From positions 1 to 38,409 of the forward strand of contig NZ_ATDL01000011.1 in NCBI RefSeq assembly GCF_000416985.1: a stretch of DNA of 38,409 nt, in the 5' to 3' direction. A program made the position numbers and the translations under genes. A model generated the notes under the pieces. It saw nothing but the letters and a program-made list of their open reading frames with translations, was not told the DNA's origin and made no database searches. How positions within the stretch are numbered: position 1 is the stretch's first letter; every line of letters starts with the position of its first letter. The DNA is from Sphingobacterium paucimobilis HER1398 (GTDB lineage: Bacteria > Bacteroidota > Bacteroidia > Sphingobacteriales > Sphingobacteriaceae). Below are positions 35,468 through 38,409 of this stretch, in pieces.

Positions 35468-35482
35468 TTAGGTTAAACCTAA
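35468..35482. promoter_or_regulatory. Palindrome TTAGGTT-A-AACCTAA, possible operator
   Basis: Perfect 7-bp arms around one base. It lies 133 bp upstream of the small HTH-like gene at 35615 and 57 bp behind the leftward promoter, so it could be an autoregulatory site for that protein. Confidence 0.4.
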
Positions 35483-35614
35483 CAATAGCTCAAACTGTTT
35501 GATTTATAATTATTTAAATCATACACAAACATAATGATAAATAACAATATTGACAATTTATGTTGTCGATATTTAACAAAAAAATAACAAAACTCTGATT
35601 ATCAATCAAATAAA

Positions 35615-36100
35615 ATGACATTTAAAGAATATTTAAAGCAAGAAAAAAGTGATTTTATTGAGGTCTTGAAGAAGAATTCTAAGCATCTAGTAGATTTAGA
35701 GGGTAAACCTATGAATATCATATATATATTAAACAAGAAGATCGACGTGGTTTATGGTTTCGAATTATATAAAGTGGCCTGCATATTGAAATTAAATATC
35801 GAAAAAGTAGCTAATACATTCTTCGTTAATATACCTTTTAATAGATTTACGATACCTAAAGATACAAAAGGATTAAATAGTTTTGAGAAGTTCGTAAATC
35901 AATTTCTTGTCGATCAGAAAGATGTTGCTAGTAGTGCAGGTATTGATCCTACTAGATTTAACAAAGTTCTCAAAAGAGATAGAAATGATTTTTACGCATA
36001 TGAAGTTTATCACTTATCCATTTCTCAAAAAATTAAGGCGAAAAGGGCGTTCGAACAATTATATAAGAATGTTGACGTAGATAGAGCCGGAAATGAATAG
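35615..36100 (+). CDS. Small HTH-like hypothetical protein
   Basis: 161 residues, basic, no transmembrane segment. Two segments read as helix-turn-helix-like: LYKVACILKLNIEKVANTFF (about residues 51-70) and DVASSAGIDPTRFNKVLKRD (about 102-121), the latter close to the Xre pattern. The segments after each are alike (FYAYEVYHL against VVYGFELYKV), suggesting an internal duplication. It is first in a row of three same-strand accessory genes. A DNA-binding role is inferred, not shown. Confidence 0.6.
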   Translation: MTFKEYLKQEKSDFIEVLKKNSKHLVDLEGKPMNIIYILNKKIDVVYGFELYKVACILKLNIEKVANTFFVNIPFNRFTIPKDTKGLNSFEKFVNQFLVDQKDVASSAGIDPTRFNKVLKRDRNDFYAYEVYHLSISQKIKAKRAFEQLYKNVDVDRAGNE

Positions 36101-36159
36101 TGTTTAAAGTCATAAAATGTGATCTTATAAAGAATTTATTATCTAAATGAATCATTATT

Positions 36160-36795
36160 ATGTTAGTTGAATGCGAAAGCTGTCTAGCTAAAGTACAAGT
36201 TGCGGTTATCGGTTCTTATATCCGACAATTCGAACCAGATTGGATGTACAATGTTCAGTTTTCATTGTGCAAATGTCCAGTGTGTTTAAATCCGATATTG
36301 ATTGAACAAGAACTTGATTTCCCTCCTTTTGAACAAGATCCAGAATGGGGAAACCCGAAAATAATATATCCCCATAACAGCTTCCATATAAATCCTGTTA
36401 TTCCACAATCTCTGAATAGAAGTTTATTAGAATCTATAAAATGCTTTAAGGCGGGGGCACTAACAGCATCAATAATAATGTCCAGAAAAACTCTTGAAGC
36501 ATTCTGTATAGAAAAGGGAATCAAAGAGAATAATCTAGCATTGTCAATCAAAAAACTAAAGGAAGAAGGAATAATTAACGATCAGATATACGAGTGGGCA
36601 AATGGTCTACGATTGGCAGGAAATAAAGCTGCCCATGGATTCGATACCGATTTTGAACATCTAGATGCAAAAGATGTTTTGGACTTCACGATTGCGATCC
36701 TAGATTTCACATACTCATTTAAGGACAAGTTTGAGAAGTTTAAAATAAGGGTAAATCAAACTGATGAACTTATGTCTACCACTCGTACTGAATAG
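36160..36795 (+). CDS. DUF4145-domain protein with N-terminal zinc-ribbon cysteines
   Basis: 211 residues from ATG 36160. Cysteine pairs C5-x-x-C8 (CESC) and C39-x-x-C42 (CPVC) suggest a zinc ribbon. DUF4145 core about residues 85-185: LLESIKCFKAGALTASIIMS, RKTLEAFCIEKGIKENN, LKEEGIINDQIYEWANGLRL, then AGNKAAHG, the family's hallmark. DUF4145 proteins are found beside restriction, defence and mobile-element genes; biochemical function is unknown. It lies 59 bp after the HTH-like gene. Confidence 0.82.
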   Translation: MLVECESCLAKVQVAVIGSYIRQFEPDWMYNVQFSLCKCPVCLNPILIEQELDFPPFEQDPEWGNPKIIYPHNSFHINPVIPQSLNRSLLESIKCFKAGALTASIIMSRKTLEAFCIEKGIKENNLALSIKKLKEEGIINDQIYEWANGLRLAGNKAAHGFDTDFEHLDAKDVLDFTIAILDFTYSFKDKFEKFKIRVNQTDELMSTTRTE

Positions 36796-36918
36796 AAGCT
36801 AACGCATTTACGGGAAACCATAAGGTGGATTGAGTGAAGTCGGGTAAGTTCGGTTCGAAAATTAAACTTCTAAAAAACTATTGTTTTTTGACGGCTCAAC
36901 GAATAATATAACTATACT

Positions 36919-37932
36919 ATGTACGAAAATTGTCACTATAATAAAAAAAATAATATCATCGTCTTTTCTGACAAGATAAACACTTATTCTATTCTTCAAT
37001 TCTGTTCAGCAGTAAAATATTTCAGACGACTAAATATTGGTAAAATTAAAATTGATTTCGGGAAGGTTAAAAAAGTATTTCCTGACGGTATGCTTCCACT
37101 AATTTGCACTATTGATCAGTTAAGAGATTTAGGAATAGAAGTTATTGTTAACTTGCCCAAGGATAACGAAATAAGAAGACTTTTTAGAAGTGTAAATTGG
37201 GCGCATTTCTTATCTCCAGATCAGTTCGACAAATCAGATTCGACCTATGACCGCCACTTGGTTACAAGGCGATTTGAAAATGCGGAAGAACAGCAAAAAG
37301 CCGTCAATGATTTTATGGATGTTGTTTTAAGAACGATGACTATACCGAAGGAGATTGTTTCCGGTCTAGAGTGGTCAATTAATGAAATTACAGACAACGT
37401 TTTAAACCATTCTAATTCAATACATGGGGGAATTATTCAGGCTAATACACACCACAAAGAAGGAAAAATATTATTCGCTGTATCAGATTCTGGAAGGGGA
37501 ATTTTGAAATCTATGCAAGAAGGTTTTCCTTCACTACGTACTGAATTAGATGCAATAGGTGAGGCAATAAAAGCCGGAGTAACTAGAAATCCCAAAGTTG
37601 GGCAAGGCAACGGTTTAGCCGGTTCATTACGAATTACAACTATGACTGGAGGCTCTTTAGAAATACTCAGTGGCAATGGCCGTTTCACTGTGACAGAAAC
37701 AAAGACCACCAGAAAATCTCTAAAAAATTTTAGCTTTGCAGGTACACTTGTCAGTGGCGAAATAAATATAGTTGATAATTTCTCCATTGCAGAGGCACTA
37801 AGTTTTGATAAGTTTACAAACTACTATCCACTTGATATCATTGATTTAAAATATGAAATGGAAGATGCGGACTGTTTATTCTTAAAAATGAAAGAAGAAG
37901 CCTGCATAGACCGGAGCATGCTGACCCCTTGA
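36919..37932 (+). CDS. STAS-like plus GHKL ATPase protein, 3' end cut by IS21 insertion
   Basis: 337 residues. The N-terminus (about 15-105) resembles a STAS domain (IKIDFGKVKKVFPDGMLPLI, then LGIEVIVNLP). A HATPase_c/GHKL domain spans about 130-255 with N-box EWSINEITDNVLNHS (E156, N160), G1 box DSGRG (190-194) and G2 GQGNGLAG (228-235). There is no phospho-acceptor His domain, so it is probably an anti-sigma-type or switch ATPase, not a standard sensor kinase. The last 10 or so residues (CIDRSMLTP) lie inside the IS element, so the native C-terminus is lost. A DUF4325-type partner often follows such genes; none is visible here. Confidence 0.82.
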   Translation: MYENCHYNKKNNIIVFSDKINTYSILQFCSAVKYFRRLNIGKIKIDFGKVKKVFPDGMLPLICTIDQLRDLGIEVIVNLPKDNEIRRLFRSVNWAHFLSPDQFDKSDSTYDRHLVTRRFENAEEQQKAVNDFMDVVLRTMTIPKEIVSGLEWSINEITDNVLNHSNSIHGGIIQANTHHKEGKILFAVSDSGRGILKSMQEGFPSLRTELDAIGEAIKAGVTRNPKVGQGNGLAGSLRITTMTGGSLEILSGNGRFTVTETKTTRKSLKNFSFAGTLVSGEINIVDNFSIAEALSFDKFTNYYPLDIIDLKYEMEDADCLFLKMKEEACIDRSMLTP

Positions 37933-38096
37933 TTCCGGACTTGTTTAGGTATACCATGATGTTTTAAGCGCTGCTATCGCATGGCATTCCGTCAGATACT
38001 GACCCCTCTGTTGTTCAGAACGGCTATATATTCCGGGACATATTGACCCCTCTGGTATTATTGGGACCTCAGTATTCCGGAAGATATTGACCCCTT
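37905..38096 (+). repeat. IS21 multiple terminal repeats
   Basis: TGACCCC cores at 37922, 38000, 38044 and 38088 (spacings 78, 44, 44). The fuller consensus is about ATTCCGGAAGATATTGACCCC. These are typical transposase-binding repeats of IS21 ends. Confidence 0.85.
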
Positions 38097-38144
38097 GCCG
38101 GGGTGCTGATTTTGGTTTTACTTTTGGGAAAATGATATTACCCA

Positions 38145-38409
38145 ATGGCCGGAAAAACCAGACCCATGAGTCAGATAAAACAGATGATCAGGCTGCACCA
38201 GCAGGGCTATGCCATCAAAGCAATAGCCCGCAGCCTTAGTATAAGCAAGAATACCGTAAAGTCCTACCTCTACAAGATAGGTGAGGCAAAGTTGAACATG
38301 AGCGACCTTCTGGCTGTGGAAGATCCCGTGCTGGAAGGCCTGTTGCATTCAGGTAATCCGGCCTATCGCGACCCCAGGTTCGAGGATCTCAAAGAGCGTT
38401 TGCCACATC
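38145..38409 (+). CDS. istA: IS21-family transposase IstA (5' part)
   Basis: 88 codons from ATG 38145 to the window edge. An N-terminal helix-turn-helix is clear: MSQIKQMIRLHQQGYAIKAI followed by ARSLSISKNTVKSYL. Then LLAVEDPVLEGLLHSGNPAY and RFEDLKERLPH follow, as in IS21 transposases. An ATG 13 bases upstream is out of frame. The DDE catalytic domain is beyond the window. Confidence 0.93.
   Translation, partial: MAGKTRPMSQIKQMIRLHQQGYAIKAIARSLSISKNTVKSYLYKIGEAKLNMSDLLAVEDPVLEGLLHSGNPAYRDPRFEDLKERLPH

Larger units (their letters stand above)
37903..38409 (+). mobile_element. IS21-family insertion sequence, left end (truncated by window)
   Basis: The left end is estimated at the TG of 37903, based on the first terminal repeat. 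Four copies of a repeat with core TGACCCC and upstream CCGG follow, then the istA start. The right end, istB and target duplication are outside the window. It interrupts the 3' end of the GHKL gene. Confidence 0.85.

Noticed and set aside
38118..38348. Minus-strand ORF in the IS21 region
   Set aside because: Antisense to the clear IstA reading frame and its HTH.

Overview
The window looks like chromosomal DNA of a Bacteroidota bacterium of the Sphingobacteriaceae type (Sphingobacterium, Pedobacter and relatives). The support is two SusC/SusD outer-membrane uptake loci, an ECF sigma/FecR pair, lipoproteins of PKD-like and DUF4843 type, a DUF6520 peptide, and a TTTG-N20-TAnnTTTG promoter of the Bacteroidota vegetative type. 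No rRNA, tRNA or CRISPR array was seen.

Layout. (1) 1-7271, minus: the first 2,423 codons of one giant secreted surface protein. It has four near-identical beta-helix modules full of poly-serine loops written in (GAA/TTC)n microsatellite DNA, then an Ig-like segment and 79-residue MBG repeats that run off the left edge. A membrane TPR/HTH regulator is divergent from it (7547-9268). (2) 9640-20002, plus: a complete regulated uptake operon, ECF sigma, FecR anti-sigma, STN-type SusC, SusD, DUF4843 lipoprotein, PKD-like lipoprotein and a TlpA-type thiol-disulfide protein, closed by a strong terminator. It has no glycoside hydrolase, so its substrate is not evident. (3) 20231-24242: a WG-repeat-like lipoprotein with an apparent 1-base frameshift, a membrane LytTR-like protein, a small unknown protein and a Crp/Fnr-like protein. 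(4) 24419-26242, plus: an unknown protein, a MauE/DoxX redox membrane protein and a Cys-rich DUF6520 peptide. They converge on a minus-strand operon, 34635 to 26298: two small proteins, a SusC with a very odd 519-codon 5' extension, SusD, and a TlpA protein with a C-terminal DUF3738-like region. (5) 34636-35614: non-coding DNA with a candidate structured RNA. (6) 35615-37932: a small accessory block of an HTH-like protein, a DUF4145 protein and a GHKL ATPase, whose 3' end is cut by an IS21-family element running off the right edge.

The most unusual feature is the DNA upstream of the second SusC. From about 32600 to 33700 it is built from about 100 consecutive 11-base words in strict register. 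Word families change along the array (GTAC, ATGT, TAGTT, YCGR, GTAAGG, CGAT), several switch to their reverse complement half-way, and the switches create long perfect hairpins. The same 11-base register occurs in a small gene further upstream (about 34424-34560). Because 11 is not a multiple of 3, all three minus frames read as 11-residue repeats, but only one frame stays open into SusC. This suggests a length-variable leader that could switch SusC translation, or a helical-turn-spaced DNA element. The first SusC locus has sigma/FecR control; the second lacks it and has this array instead.
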